A stretch of 64,000 bases of DNA, from assembly GCF_001293685.1 (NCBI RefSeq), contig NZ_BCAG01000003.1, forward strand, positions 1,922,001 through 1,986,000, given 5' to 3'. The notes below the pieces were generated by a model that was given only the letters and a program-made list of their open reading frames with translations, was not told the origin of the DNA and made no database searches. Numbering within the stretch: the stretch's first letter is position 1; every line of letters starts with the position of its first letter. Below, one piece after another: positions 9,142 to 16,634 of this stretch. The stretch is from Desulfatitalea tepidiphila (GTDB lineage: Bacteria; Desulfobacterota; Desulfobacteria; Desulfobacterales; Desulfosarcinaceae). Made by a program: the position numbers and the translations under genes.

Positions 9142-9750
9142 GTGGCAGTTATCAATATTCGCAAAAGCGAAGTCCAGATAAAGATCGTATACGTTGGACC
9201 GGGCCGTGGGGGTAAGACCAGTAATCTGGATTTTATCTTTGCAAGTATCCGGCATCGAATTCAGTCTGACATGGTCAGCATCAAGACGCATGGTGATCGA
9301 ACGCTGTTCTTCGATTTTCTTCCTTTTGAGCTCGGGCAAATCCAGGGATACAAAATCAAGACCCAGCTTTACACCGTGCCGGGACAAGTCAAATACAATG
9401 CGACCCGGAAACTGGTCCTCAAGGGAGTCGACGGGATCGTGTTCGTAGCAGATTCCATGCAGGTGATGCGCGAAAAAAATATCATGGCCATGGAAAACCT
9501 CAAAGAGAATCTGGCATTTTACGGCATCGATCTATACAACAAATTTCCGATTGTGCTTCAGTACAATAAACGTGATCTCGCCGACGAGGGAATCGCCCTG
9601 CTCGATATCGAGACGATGGAAAAGGACTTGAATTCGGTCTTGAAGGCGCCCTGCTTCGAGGCCAGCGCCATTAAAGGCCACAACGTGATCCCCACGGTGA
9701 AGAAGGCGATTTCTTTAACGATTGTATCTCTCCAGGAACATTTGAAATAG
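9142..9750 (+). CDS. mglA: MglA-family small Ras-like GTPase
   Basis: 202 aa. The P-loop GPGRGGKTSN starts near residue 19. The switch region carries TVPGQVKYNATRKLVLKGVDGIVFVADS, where TVPGQ replaces the Ras DTAGQ and is characteristic of MglA. G4 is LQYNKRDL and the G5-like segment is EASAIKG. In rod-shaped Deltaproteobacteria and relatives, MglA-GTP marks the leading pole and recruits motility machinery. The start is GTG at 9142, with GGCGAGGA upstream. It follows the Roadblock gene by 64 bp and precedes a coiled-coil gene by 10 bp, so an mglB-mglA-like operon is likely. Confidence 0.92.
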   Translation: MAVINIRKSEVQIKIVYVGPGRGGKTSNLDFIFASIRHRIQSDMVSIKTHGDRTLFFDFLPFELGQIQGYKIKTQLYTVPGQVKYNATRKLVLKGVDGIVFVADSMQVMREKNIMAMENLKENLAFYGIDLYNKFPIVLQYNKRDLADEGIALLDIETMEKDLNSVLKAPCFEASAIKGHNVIPTVKKAISLTIVSLQEHLK

Positions 9751-9760
9751 GAGGACGGTA

Positions 9761-10399
9761 TTGGAAAATTCTCAGAAATCAAAACTGGTGAACGACATCG
9801 AAAACAGCTTGGATGATTTCTTTGGCGAGAAAGACCAGACCGCGCCGGCAACTCCTCCCCATACCGGCAGTTCCCTGGAAAGACTCAAGTCCGCCGTGCT
9901 GTCCATCGACTGGGAGATCACGGACCAGTGCCTTTCCGATCTGATCGGCGAAACAGACGCCCTGCTGCCCACTTACCGGAAAGAGCCGGAAACCCACGCC
10001 CTCTTGCGAATGCTTCGCGCCTTGTCGCGATACATCCAGCAGCGAAAGGCTCAAGCCCACCAGGATGCCATAAAGCGGGTGATGTCTGTATTTGCCAGTA
10101 TCGAATCCCTGGTCAATGACAAACAGATGCACCAGACCAATAGAAAGCGTCTTGTGGCCAAAGAAATATCGGCATTCAAGAAACTCAAGGAACAGATCGA
10201 ATCCCAGCGAAAGTCCACGGTTCCCATCGGCGCAACCTCAGCCGCCGAAGCTGCTGCCGAGGCAGCCGGCACCATGGGAAATGGCGCTTTTCAAGCGGCG
10301 ATGGCCGAGTTGGAAGGGCGATTCAATGCCCGGATCGAAGAGATGAAAGGGCAGATCGAAAGCTTGCGAAAAGAGTTGGATCGTCTGCGCAAGGGTTGA
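9761..10399 (+). CDS. Coiled-coil protein of unknown function, third gene of the MglA operon
   Basis: 212 aa. An acidic N-terminus (LVNDIENSLDDFFGEK) is followed by a helical middle (about 45-145), a short Ala-rich hinge (AEAAAEAAG) and a C-terminal coiled coil (MAELEGRFNARIEEMKGQIESL). The start is TTG at 9761 behind AGGAGG, 10 bp after mglA, so it is co-translated. It could be an effector or scaffold of the GTPase. No named family is recognised. Confidence 0.75.
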   Translation: MENSQKSKLVNDIENSLDDFFGEKDQTAPATPPHTGSSLERLKSAVLSIDWEITDQCLSDLIGETDALLPTYRKEPETHALLRMLRALSRYIQQRKAQAHQDAIKRVMSVFASIESLVNDKQMHQTNRKRLVAKEISAFKKLKEQIESQRKSTVPIGATSAAEAAAEAAGTMGNGAFQAAMAELEGRFNARIEEMKGQIESLRKELDRLRKG

Positions 10400-10421
10400 T
10401 GCGCGTTGCGTGTGCGACCTT

Positions 10422-11468
10422 TTACGGCAACGATAAAATAGAATCAAAGCCTTGGATGTGGGTTAAATCCGCCTGTTTTGCAAATCGATCCACAACCAGA
10501 TCTCCGATGGCCTCTTTTTCTGCAAGTCCGCAGGTCACCATCATTTTTGCCAATTCTCGCAATTCGGTTTCACTGGGAACAAAGCGATCGTACACGATGC
10601 GATGATCGGGTGTGGTCAGCGCGTATTCAACCAAATCCACCGGCTGTCCCCAATATTTGGAAGCGATCCGTGCCGCCTGTGCGACGTTTTCCTGGGCCCA
10701 AATCCCTGAACGGGCGGCGCTTTCCACCAATGCTTGAACCCGATCCGGATGGGCATCGATATAGCTTTGTTTGACCAGAAGCAGATTGCAGATAAAACCG
10801 GGCCAGACGCTTTCCACGTAAAACAGGAGCTTGCCGGTGCCGTGTTTCAATGTCTGGGCAGCGAACGGCTCGCCGACAAAATAGGCATCCAATGATCCGG
10901 CCGCCAATGCAGACGCCATGTCGGGCGGATTCATCTCTACGATATGGATCTGATTTTCGATACCCGCTTCAGTGCTCAGTTTTCGGATGGCGATGTGATG
11001 TCCTGAATAGCGCATGGGTACGGCCACCGTCCTTCCCGACAAATCGGCAAACGAAGAAGCCGTCAAATCTTTACGGACGACCATGGTGCTTTCATGTCGA
11101 TTCCCGATATAGACGACCCGCACGTCTTCGCCTTGCTGATGCAAGACAACCGAAAGGGGCGCGATGATAAATGCCGCCTCGATCTCCCTGTTGCGCAACG
11201 CCTCCGCCATTTCCGCGAACGAGGCGAATTTGATGGCTTTAAATCGTAGTGTCGATGGAAACTCCAAGCTGGCCGCATCCAGGAGGGGGGCCGCCAGATT
11301 GGTGACGACGGGCATGTATCCCATTTTTATCAAGGGTCTGGCTTCACGCTCCGTGTTCAAGGTCAGATGCAACACCGCGATAACGATCAACCACGTGAAG
11401 GCCAGCGAAGCTATCCTGACCGGATAAGAGCGCCATGATGTCAAGAGCTCTGGGGCCTTAAACGGCAT
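10422..11468 (-). CDS. ABC transporter substrate-binding protein, NMT1/SsuA/TauA-like, membrane-anchored
   Basis: 348 aa. An N-terminal hydrophobic helix (about residues 17-36, IASLAFTWLIVIAVLHL) without a lipobox or clear cleavage site probably anchors it. The rest is a type 2 periplasmic binding fold of the nitrate/sulfonate/taurine/thiamine-precursor class (IKMGYMPVVTNLAAPLLDA; AALAAGSLDAYFVGEPFAAQTL; YIDAHPDRVQALV). The ligand cannot be told from sequence. The ATG at 11468 overlaps the end of the ATPase gene by 11 bp; a longer in-frame start at 11498 would lie deeper inside that gene. It is the last gene of the ATPase-permease-TauE run. Confidence 0.85.
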   Translation of the reverse strand: MPFKAPELLTSWRSYPVRIASLAFTWLIVIAVLHLTLNTEREARPLIKMGYMPVVTNLAAPLLDAASLEFPSTLRFKAIKFASFAEMAEALRNREIEAAFIIAPLSVVLHQQGEDVRVVYIGNRHESTMVVRKDLTASSFADLSGRTVAVPMRYSGHHIAIRKLSTEAGIENQIHIVEMNPPDMASALAAGSLDAYFVGEPFAAQTLKHGTGKLLFYVESVWPGFICNLLLVKQSYIDAHPDRVQALVESAARSGIWAQENVAQAARIASKYWGQPVDLVEYALTTPDHRIVYDRFVPSETELRELAKMMVTCGLAEKEAIGDLVVDRFAKQADLTHIQGFDSILSLP

Positions 11469-12255
11469 AAGGCACCCCCAGCATGAGAAAGATCTCACTC
11501 CTCAGCCGGCTCAGCTCCTGATCCCGCTCAAAATCCCGCGGCCGCGGGAAGTCTAGCTTATGGGCCAGTTTGATGACTGATGGCCTGCCGCTGAGAACGA
11601 CGATGCGATCCCCCATGATCAGCGCATCATCGATATCATGGGTGACCACCAGCGTCGTTTTGCGGATGAACTCGTGCATGTTGACCACTTCTTCACGCAT
11701 CTTCATATGCGTTAAAAAATCCAGGCCGCTGAAAGGCTCATCCATGATCAAAAGGTTTGGGTTGACGGCAATGGCACGCGCCAGTTCGGCTCGCCGCTGC
11801 ATGCCTCCGGACAGTTGGTGGGGATAATAGGCTTCGAACCCTTCCAACTCCACCATCTCGATATATTCTTGAATCTGATTTTTTTTCTCGCTCACATCGG
11901 CCACGCCTCTGAGTGCGAGCCCGACATTTTCGGCCACGGTCAGCCAGGGCAGAAGCCCGCTGTGCTGAAACACGAAAATCGAGTGGTCCGAAGGCCCCCT
12001 CACCCGTTCACTCGCCACCCTCACGGATCCGTAGGTCGGTTTTTCGAAGCCTGCGATGATGCGCAGCAGGGTCGACTTGCCGCATCCGGACGGGCCCAGG
12101 ACGCATACCATCTCTCCCTCTTCGAAAGACATACTGACGTTGTTCAACACCAGGATGTTGTCGCCCGATTGTTCCACAGGATCAGAGATACTGCGCGGCT
12201 TGCTGCGCCGGCCCATGTAAATCTTGGTGAGATTTTGAATCTGAATATAGCTCAT
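11458..12255 (-). CDS. ABC transporter ATP-binding protein, SsuB/TauB/NrtD-like
   Basis: 265 aa nucleotide-binding subunit with Walker A GPSGCGKST, Q-loop FVFQHSGLLPWLTV, signature LSGGMQRRAELARA, Walker B LLIMDEPFSGLD and the H-switch VVTHDIDDA. The start MSYIQIQNLTKIYM at 12255 lies 5 bp after the permease stop. The frame stays open upstream to 12462, but that segment overlaps the permease gene and looks non-coding. An extra insert between the first strand and Walker A (RRSKPRSISDPVEQSGDN) is somewhat unusual. Confidence 0.92.
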   Translation of the reverse strand: MSYIQIQNLTKIYMGRRSKPRSISDPVEQSGDNILVLNNVSMSFEEGEMVCVLGPSGCGKSTLLRIIAGFEKPTYGSVRVASERVRGPSDHSIFVFQHSGLLPWLTVAENVGLALRGVADVSEKKNQIQEYIEMVELEGFEAYYPHQLSGGMQRRAELARAIAVNPNLLIMDEPFSGLDFLTHMKMREEVVNMHEFIRKTTLVVTHDIDDALIMGDRIVVLSGRPSVIKLAHKLDFPRPRDFERDQELSRLRSEIFLMLGVPYAV

Positions 12256-12260
12256 GACCC

Positions 12261-13079
12261 TTATCTGCTTTTTATGCCCCAACTCGCCGATTCGATGTTT
12301 CCCAGCCGCCGCACCAGCCAATCCAGCACGATGCCGATCAATCCGATGACGATCATCCCGTCCATGACATAATCCATGCGCAATGCATTGCGCGCATCGA
12401 GGATCAGATAGCCCAAACCCGATTGTACCGCGATCATTTCGGCCGCCACGACGACCAGCCACGCGATGGTGATCGTCAATCTCAAGGCCGTGACCACTTC
12501 GGGAACGATCGCGGGGATGATCAGCATGGTCAACATTTCCCGGCGCGTGAATTTAAAATTGGCGGCGACCTGGAAATAGGTCGGGTTGATGCTTTGAACG
12601 GCGACGGTGGTGGAAACCACCATGGGGAAAAAACTCGAAAGAAAAATCAAAAAAATGGCCGGCGGATCGCCGATACCAAACCACAGCATGGCCAGGGGGA
12701 TCCATGCCAAAGGAGAAATGGGACGCAAGAACTGTATGACCGGATTCAGAAACGATCTGGCCATCCACATCCTGCCCAGAAGAATACCCAGAGGCACGCC
12801 CAGCAAAACAGCGAGATAAAAGCCGGCCGTGACGCGGAACAGGCTGGCCACGGTGTGGCGCAACAAGGTGCCGTCCCTCACCAACTGGCCCATGCTGATC
12901 ACCACGGTGAATGGATCGGGAAAAATCTGGGCGCTCCAACCGCTGAACCGCGCCAACACCTCCCAGGCCATGACGATTAGAAGAAATGTGAGCAACCCCA
13001 GCCATACCGGTCTTCTGCTGGGTGCCGGGGCCTGGTGTTCGAATGGGTGCTGCTCGCTTCGTTCGGATGTCATAGCCAT
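12261..13079 (-). CDS. ABC transporter permease, SsuC/TauC/NrtB-like
   Basis: 272 aa inner-membrane permease with about six helices and the EAA-like loop of this class (ARNALRMDYVMDGMIVIGLIG near the end; SPLAWIPLAMLWFGIGDPPAIFLIFLSSFFP in the middle). It partners the ATPase 5 bp downstream and the binding protein after that. Its ATG shares a base with the TGA stop of the TauE-like gene, so translation is coupled. The substrate is undetermined; sulfonate, nitrate, bicarbonate or pyrimidine-precursor uptake are family possibilities. Confidence 0.92.
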   Translation of the reverse strand: MAMTSERSEQHPFEHQAPAPSRRPVWLGLLTFLLIVMAWEVLARFSGWSAQIFPDPFTVVISMGQLVRDGTLLRHTVASLFRVTAGFYLAVLLGVPLGILLGRMWMARSFLNPVIQFLRPISPLAWIPLAMLWFGIGDPPAIFLIFLSSFFPMVVSTTVAVQSINPTYFQVAANFKFTRREMLTMLIIPAIVPEVVTALRLTITIAWLVVVAAEMIAVQSGLGYLILDARNALRMDYVMDGMIVIGLIGIVLDWLVRRLGNIESASWGIKSR

Positions 13080-13837
13080 CAGTAGGAATTATAAATAAGG
13101 TGAATACCAATCAGCGTCAAAAGAAAGATAAAGATCTCCTTCAACACGCGATCATTGATGCGTTCAGCCAATCGCGGGCCCAATTGCCCCCCTATCAAAA
13201 CGCCGGGGACGGCCCAGGCGACGATCGGCCAATCCGCTCGCGCACCACCCATGATGTGAAAAATGGTGGCAAGCAGACAGACGCCAAAGATCGTCGCGAT
13301 GCTTGTGGCGACGGCCACGCCCATGCGCAACGACATCTTGTTGCGCATCAGTGGCACCACCCACTCCCCGATACTCACGCTGAGCATGCCGCTGGCAACA
13401 GCCATCAGGCTGACCGCCCAACCATACCGTCGAGCCCTTCTCATATCGACCCGGGCGTCTCCGCTATCCCCATACTTCTGATTGGCGGAGACAAAAATCA
13501 GCGCAGTGAACAACGTCAAGAGACCTAATACCAGTTCGAGATTGGAAGGCGCCACCGATTGCGTCAACCAGGCGCCGAAAGCGATACCGGGCAGTGTCAA
13601 TAAGAGCAGGAAGGCGGCAAGGCGCTTGTCGATTTGGCGTTGGCGCCAGTAAGCCAAGGTGCCCGATCCCATGCCGACCGTTTGAATCATGAGACTGGTC
13701 AAAACCGCGGTACCGGGTCCCAGCCCGACGAAAATCAACAAAAAAGGCATCCACAGGATACCGCCGCCGATGCCTACGGTGGAAGAAATCATCGCGATGA
13801 GCACGCCGAATGGGAAGGACCACCAATTATCCATCAT
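13079..13837 (-). CDS. TauE/SafE-family membrane transporter
   Basis: 252 aa with about eight hydrophobic helices and the family repeats FGVLIAMISSTVGIGGGILWMPFL and MAVASGMLSVSIGEWVVPL. The family exports or imports small sulfur or organic anions (sulfite, sulfoacetate, taurine-related). The start is one of two adjacent ATGs at 13837/13834, which overlap the 3' end of the HAMP gene by up to 11 bp; a longer form from 13903 would be fully inside that gene. A pairing with a sulfonate/nitrate-type ABC system is consistent with sulfur-compound traffic, but this is only suggestive. Confidence 0.88.
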   Translation of the reverse strand: MMDNWWSFPFGVLIAMISSTVGIGGGILWMPFLLIFVGLGPGTAVLTSLMIQTVGMGSGTLAYWRQRQIDKRLAAFLLLLTLPGIAFGAWLTQSVAPSNLELVLGLLTLFTALIFVSANQKYGDSGDARVDMRRARRYGWAVSLMAVASGMLSVSIGEWVVPLMRNKMSLRMGVAVATSIATIFGVCLLATIFHIMGGARADWPIVAWAVPGVLIGGQLGPRLAERINDRVLKEIFIFLLTLIGIHLIYNSY

Positions 13838-14459
13838 GATGTCGTTTATCCACCGAGTAGAAGTTGAAACAGGAGATGACCTCTTCCAAGGCGACCAATT
13901 CATTTTTGATTCTCAGGACCAACGATTCCATCCGGGGAAGATGATCGTCGGAAAAGGGCCTTTGGTTCAGCAGTCCGATGGCCTCCTCCACGTATTGCTT
14001 TCCGCCCTCGGACATGCGTTGCGAAAGAAGGATAATTTCCTGGAGGTTCGTGGCCATCTCGTTGATCACGTTTCCCAATTCCGCCAGCTCGTTATTGGCT
14101 TCGATTCGGACGCTCTGACTAAGATCGCCGGCCGAAATCTTTTCGGACACTTTGATCATGTGCTGCAATGGTTCAGTGATATTCTTGATGAACATGGTCA
14201 GTACGATGAGCATCACCGCCAATATGATGGCCACCATCAGCATGGCTTTGCTTCTCATCCGATCGATAGGCGCAAAAATCTCTTTCTGGTGGTGATCCGA
14301 ATTTCCAAACCGCTGCAGGTTGTCCCATATCTCGGATTTAAGGCTGCCACTGTGGAAATCCGCCATGAACTCGACACTGACCAGAACGGAAGCGAATCCG
14401 ATGAGCAGAAAGTAGATGATCATGGTTCGCTGCAGACTATATCTCGATTTGGCGCCCAT
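13827..14459 (-). CDS. Two-helix membrane protein with HAMP domain and no output kinase domain
   Basis: 210 aa: a transmembrane helix (about 12-30), a short periplasmic region (about 31-70), a second helix (about 72-92, AMLMVAIILAVMLIVLTMFI), then a HAMP domain (KNITEPLQHMIKVSEKISAGDLSQSV) and a helical tail (LGNVINEMATNLQEIILLSQRM). It has neither a kinase nor a methyl-accepting hairpin domain. It is the only receptor-like membrane protein near the chemosensory genes, and the tail is too short to be an MCP. It could be a truncated receptor or an adaptor. Its 3' end overlaps the TauE-like gene. Confidence 0.8.
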   Translation of the reverse strand: MGAKSRYSLQRTMIIYFLLIGFASVLVSVEFMADFHSGSLKSEIWDNLQRFGNSDHHQKEIFAPIDRMRSKAMLMVAIILAVMLIVLTMFIKNITEPLQHMIKVSEKISAGDLSQSVRIEANNELAELGNVINEMATNLQEIILLSQRMSEGGKQYVEEAIGLLNQRPFSDDHLPRMESLVLRIKNELVALEEVISCFNFYSVDKRHHDG

Positions 14460-14578
14460 AACGAGTTGCTACCATAGCATTTGCTGAGATTTAAAGAACT
14501 TACGCAACTTCTTGGAAATCATAGAGGTGGGGATTCGGCCCGCCATCACAGACCGATCGTCAAATCTCGAGGTCACCG

Positions 14579-15520
14579 CTACTGATTTCCAGACAGCTGG
14601 GCGATGATATCCCTGGCCACTTCGGCGTACTGCATCCCAGCCACACTCTCCTTGTTGTATTCCAATACCGGCAGACTCAATATCTGTGCTTCACGCACAC
14701 GAGCATCCAACTCGATCATGGTGTCGAAGGTGAGGCCGGCGTAAAGCCGCTTGAGCTTGTTGCATATCATCTTCGATGCCGTGCTCTGCTTATCGAACAT
14801 CGTGATCAGCACCCGCGGCTTGATGGATGGGTTGGTTTTGGCCTTGATCAGCTGTATGAGCTTGAGAATCTGGTCGATCCCATGGGTCGACAGATAGTCG
14901 CACTGACTGGGAATCACGATAAGGTGCGATGCGGTCAGGGCATTTAAAGTAAAGAATTCTATCGATGGGGGTGTATCGATGAGGATGAAGTCGAAACGAT
15001 CTTTGATGGGCAACAGGCGATCTTTTAAAAGAAATTCGAAATTGCGCGCTCCGAAATACTTTTTATTGAGCAATACCATATTCTTGTTGGAGGGAAGGAG
15101 AAACAGATGGTTGTATTTCGTTTGAATAATCAGCTTTTCCAAGCTATTCGGGCCACCGTTCAAAGCTTCGTAAAAGGAGGTGGTTTCTTTGTACCCAAGC
15201 GATATGGTCAAGTTGGCCTGGACATCGAAGTCGATAAGCAGCACCCGCTTGTTTTGTTGCGCAAGAGACAGCCCCAGGTTCAAGCATGTCGAGGTTTTCG
15301 CCACGCCGCCTTTCTGGTTGCTGATCGCCACGATGTTCCCATGGTCGTTTCTTTTTTTCGCCGCTGCCAGATCAATAAACGATATCTCTTCAACCCGGAC
15401 AGGCCGGTAGGCTGTGAATATATGCTGGCACCTTGAACAGCGTGCGATGAAGTTCGGCTCTTCGACGACCTGGTCGTTCAAATCATACTGGGTCTGGCAG
15501 TTCGGGCAGACGACAATCAT
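14579..15520 (-). CDS. ParA-family ATPase with N-terminal zinc-ribbon
   Basis: 313 aa. An MJ0042-type ribbon (CPNCQTQYDL ... CSRCQHIF) covers residues 1-40. A ParA/Soj ATPase follows: NQKGGVAKTSTCLNLG as Walker A, LLIDFDVQANLTISLG and LIDTPPSIEFFT as Walker B. ParA-like proteins in chemotaxis clusters position cytoplasmic arrays at poles or mid-cell, so this may place the CheA cluster. The ATG at 15520 is chosen because GGGGGA lies about 8 bases upstream; an ATG at 15535 has no ribosome site. It is 26 bp downstream of the first CheB-like gene. Confidence 0.87.
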   Translation of the reverse strand: MIVVCPNCQTQYDLNDQVVEEPNFIARCSRCQHIFTAYRPVRVEEISFIDLAAAKKRNDHGNIVAISNQKGGVAKTSTCLNLGLSLAQQNKRVLLIDFDVQANLTISLGYKETTSFYEALNGGPNSLEKLIIQTKYNHLFLLPSNKNMVLLNKKYFGARNFEFLLKDRLLPIKDRFDFILIDTPPSIEFFTLNALTASHLIVIPSQCDYLSTHGIDQILKLIQLIKAKTNPSIKPRVLITMFDKQSTASKMICNKLKRLYAGLTFDTMIELDARVREAQILSLPVLEYNKESVAGMQYAEVARDIIAQLSGNQ

Positions 15521-15546
15521 GGAAGTTTCCCCCATTCATAAAACGA

Positions 15547-16584
15547 CTAAGCGATAGATGCGACGATGGCATCCGGCAACTGCGTCTCATCGACGATTTT
15601 ACTCACGGTTCCTCTTTCAATCGCATGCTGTGTCAGATTGGGATACACGCAGCATTGCGAGTCTTGTGCAATGGTGCTGCCTCCCAGTTCCCTGATTCGT
15701 GCAAATCCATCCGCGCCATCATCGCCCACACCCGTGAGCAGCACGCCGACGGTGTTGTTGTTGAAGACCTCCGCAGCGGAGCGAAACAATGCATTTAAGG
15801 GTTGGTCCGCCGCATCTTCCAAGCGGATGCAGGGCTGGTCGTTCTCATTCCGATCGATGGACATGGTTTTTTCATTGGAACAGACGTAGCAAACCCCTTG
15901 TTCCAAAATCCGACCGTCCTCTGCGACCTCGATCGTCCAGGGCACATGTTCGTTAAATTTTTTGACAAATGCCGGAAGAATCTGGGGGGCGATCTCCTGA
16001 ACCACAACCATGGCGGCCGGCAAGGTCGGCGATAATCGCGTGAGCAGCCGTATAACGGTGTTCGGGCCACTCAAGCTGGTACCCAGGGCGACCAGATACT
16101 CCAGCGGATGAAAGCCGGTGCGAACCGACAAATTTTCATCCGTAACGCCTTCATTCATCCGCACGCGGCGAATATTGTCGAAATTGACACTGCTGGCGAT
16201 TTTGACACGATCGATGATTTTGCGTCTGGATTGATCCATGTCCTCGGAGATACCGCCGGAAGGTTTGGGCACGAAATCGACAACGCCCAACCGCAAAGCC
16301 TCGAATGTGACGGCGCCATCGCTGAACAGGGAGCTGAGCACCACTACCGGAACAGGTGACTCGATCATGATATGGCGGATGGCAGCCAGGCCATCCATTC
16401 GCGGCATGTCGATATCGAGTGTCACAACGTGCGGCCGGAGGGCCTTTATCTTTTCCAACCCATCCAATCCGTCCCTGGCTGTACCCACCACATTCAGGGA
16501 ACGATCCGTCTGAAGAATTTCCGTAATGGCCTTACGCATAAACAGCGCATCATCGACAATGAGCACTTTAATCGGTTCATCCAT
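15547..16584 (-). CDS. cheB: CheB-like response regulator/methylesterase, catalytic His replaced
   Basis: 345 aa. Receiver domain at about 1-125 (VLIVDDALFMRK; phospho-Asp in VVTLDIDMPRMDG; FVPKPSG). CheB_methylest-like domain at about 160-345. Against the E. coli triad (Ser164, His190, Asp286), the nucleophile Ser is kept (GTSLSGP) and the Asp is kept (TGVGDDGADG). The His position reads VVQEIAPQIL where active enzymes have QHMP, so His is Glu. Demethylase activity is therefore doubtful. It is one of three such genes in the cluster, without any CheR or receptor in the window. It may serve as a phosphate sink or output regulator. Confidence 0.88.
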   Translation of the reverse strand: MDEPIKVLIVDDALFMRKAITEILQTDRSLNVVGTARDGLDGLEKIKALRPHVVTLDIDMPRMDGLAAIRHIMIESPVPVVVLSSLFSDGAVTFEALRLGVVDFVPKPSGGISEDMDQSRRKIIDRVKIASSVNFDNIRRVRMNEGVTDENLSVRTGFHPLEYLVALGTSLSGPNTVIRLLTRLSPTLPAAMVVVQEIAPQILPAFVKKFNEHVPWTIEVAEDGRILEQGVCYVCSNEKTMSIDRNENDQPCIRLEDAADQPLNALFRSAAEVFNNNTVGVLLTGVGDDGADGFARIRELGGSTIAQDSQCCVYPNLTQHAIERGTVSKIVDETQLPDAIVASIA

Positions 16585-16634
16585 GGAATATTCCCATTCC
16601 TTTCACCCGGTATCGATGTTTGCTTTCTCTTACT

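Noticed and set aside
14579-15520. ParA gene as a plasmid or chromosome partition gene
   Set aside because: No parB or parS-like repeats nearby; it sits within chemosensory genes and carries a ribbon domain, so array positioning is more likely.
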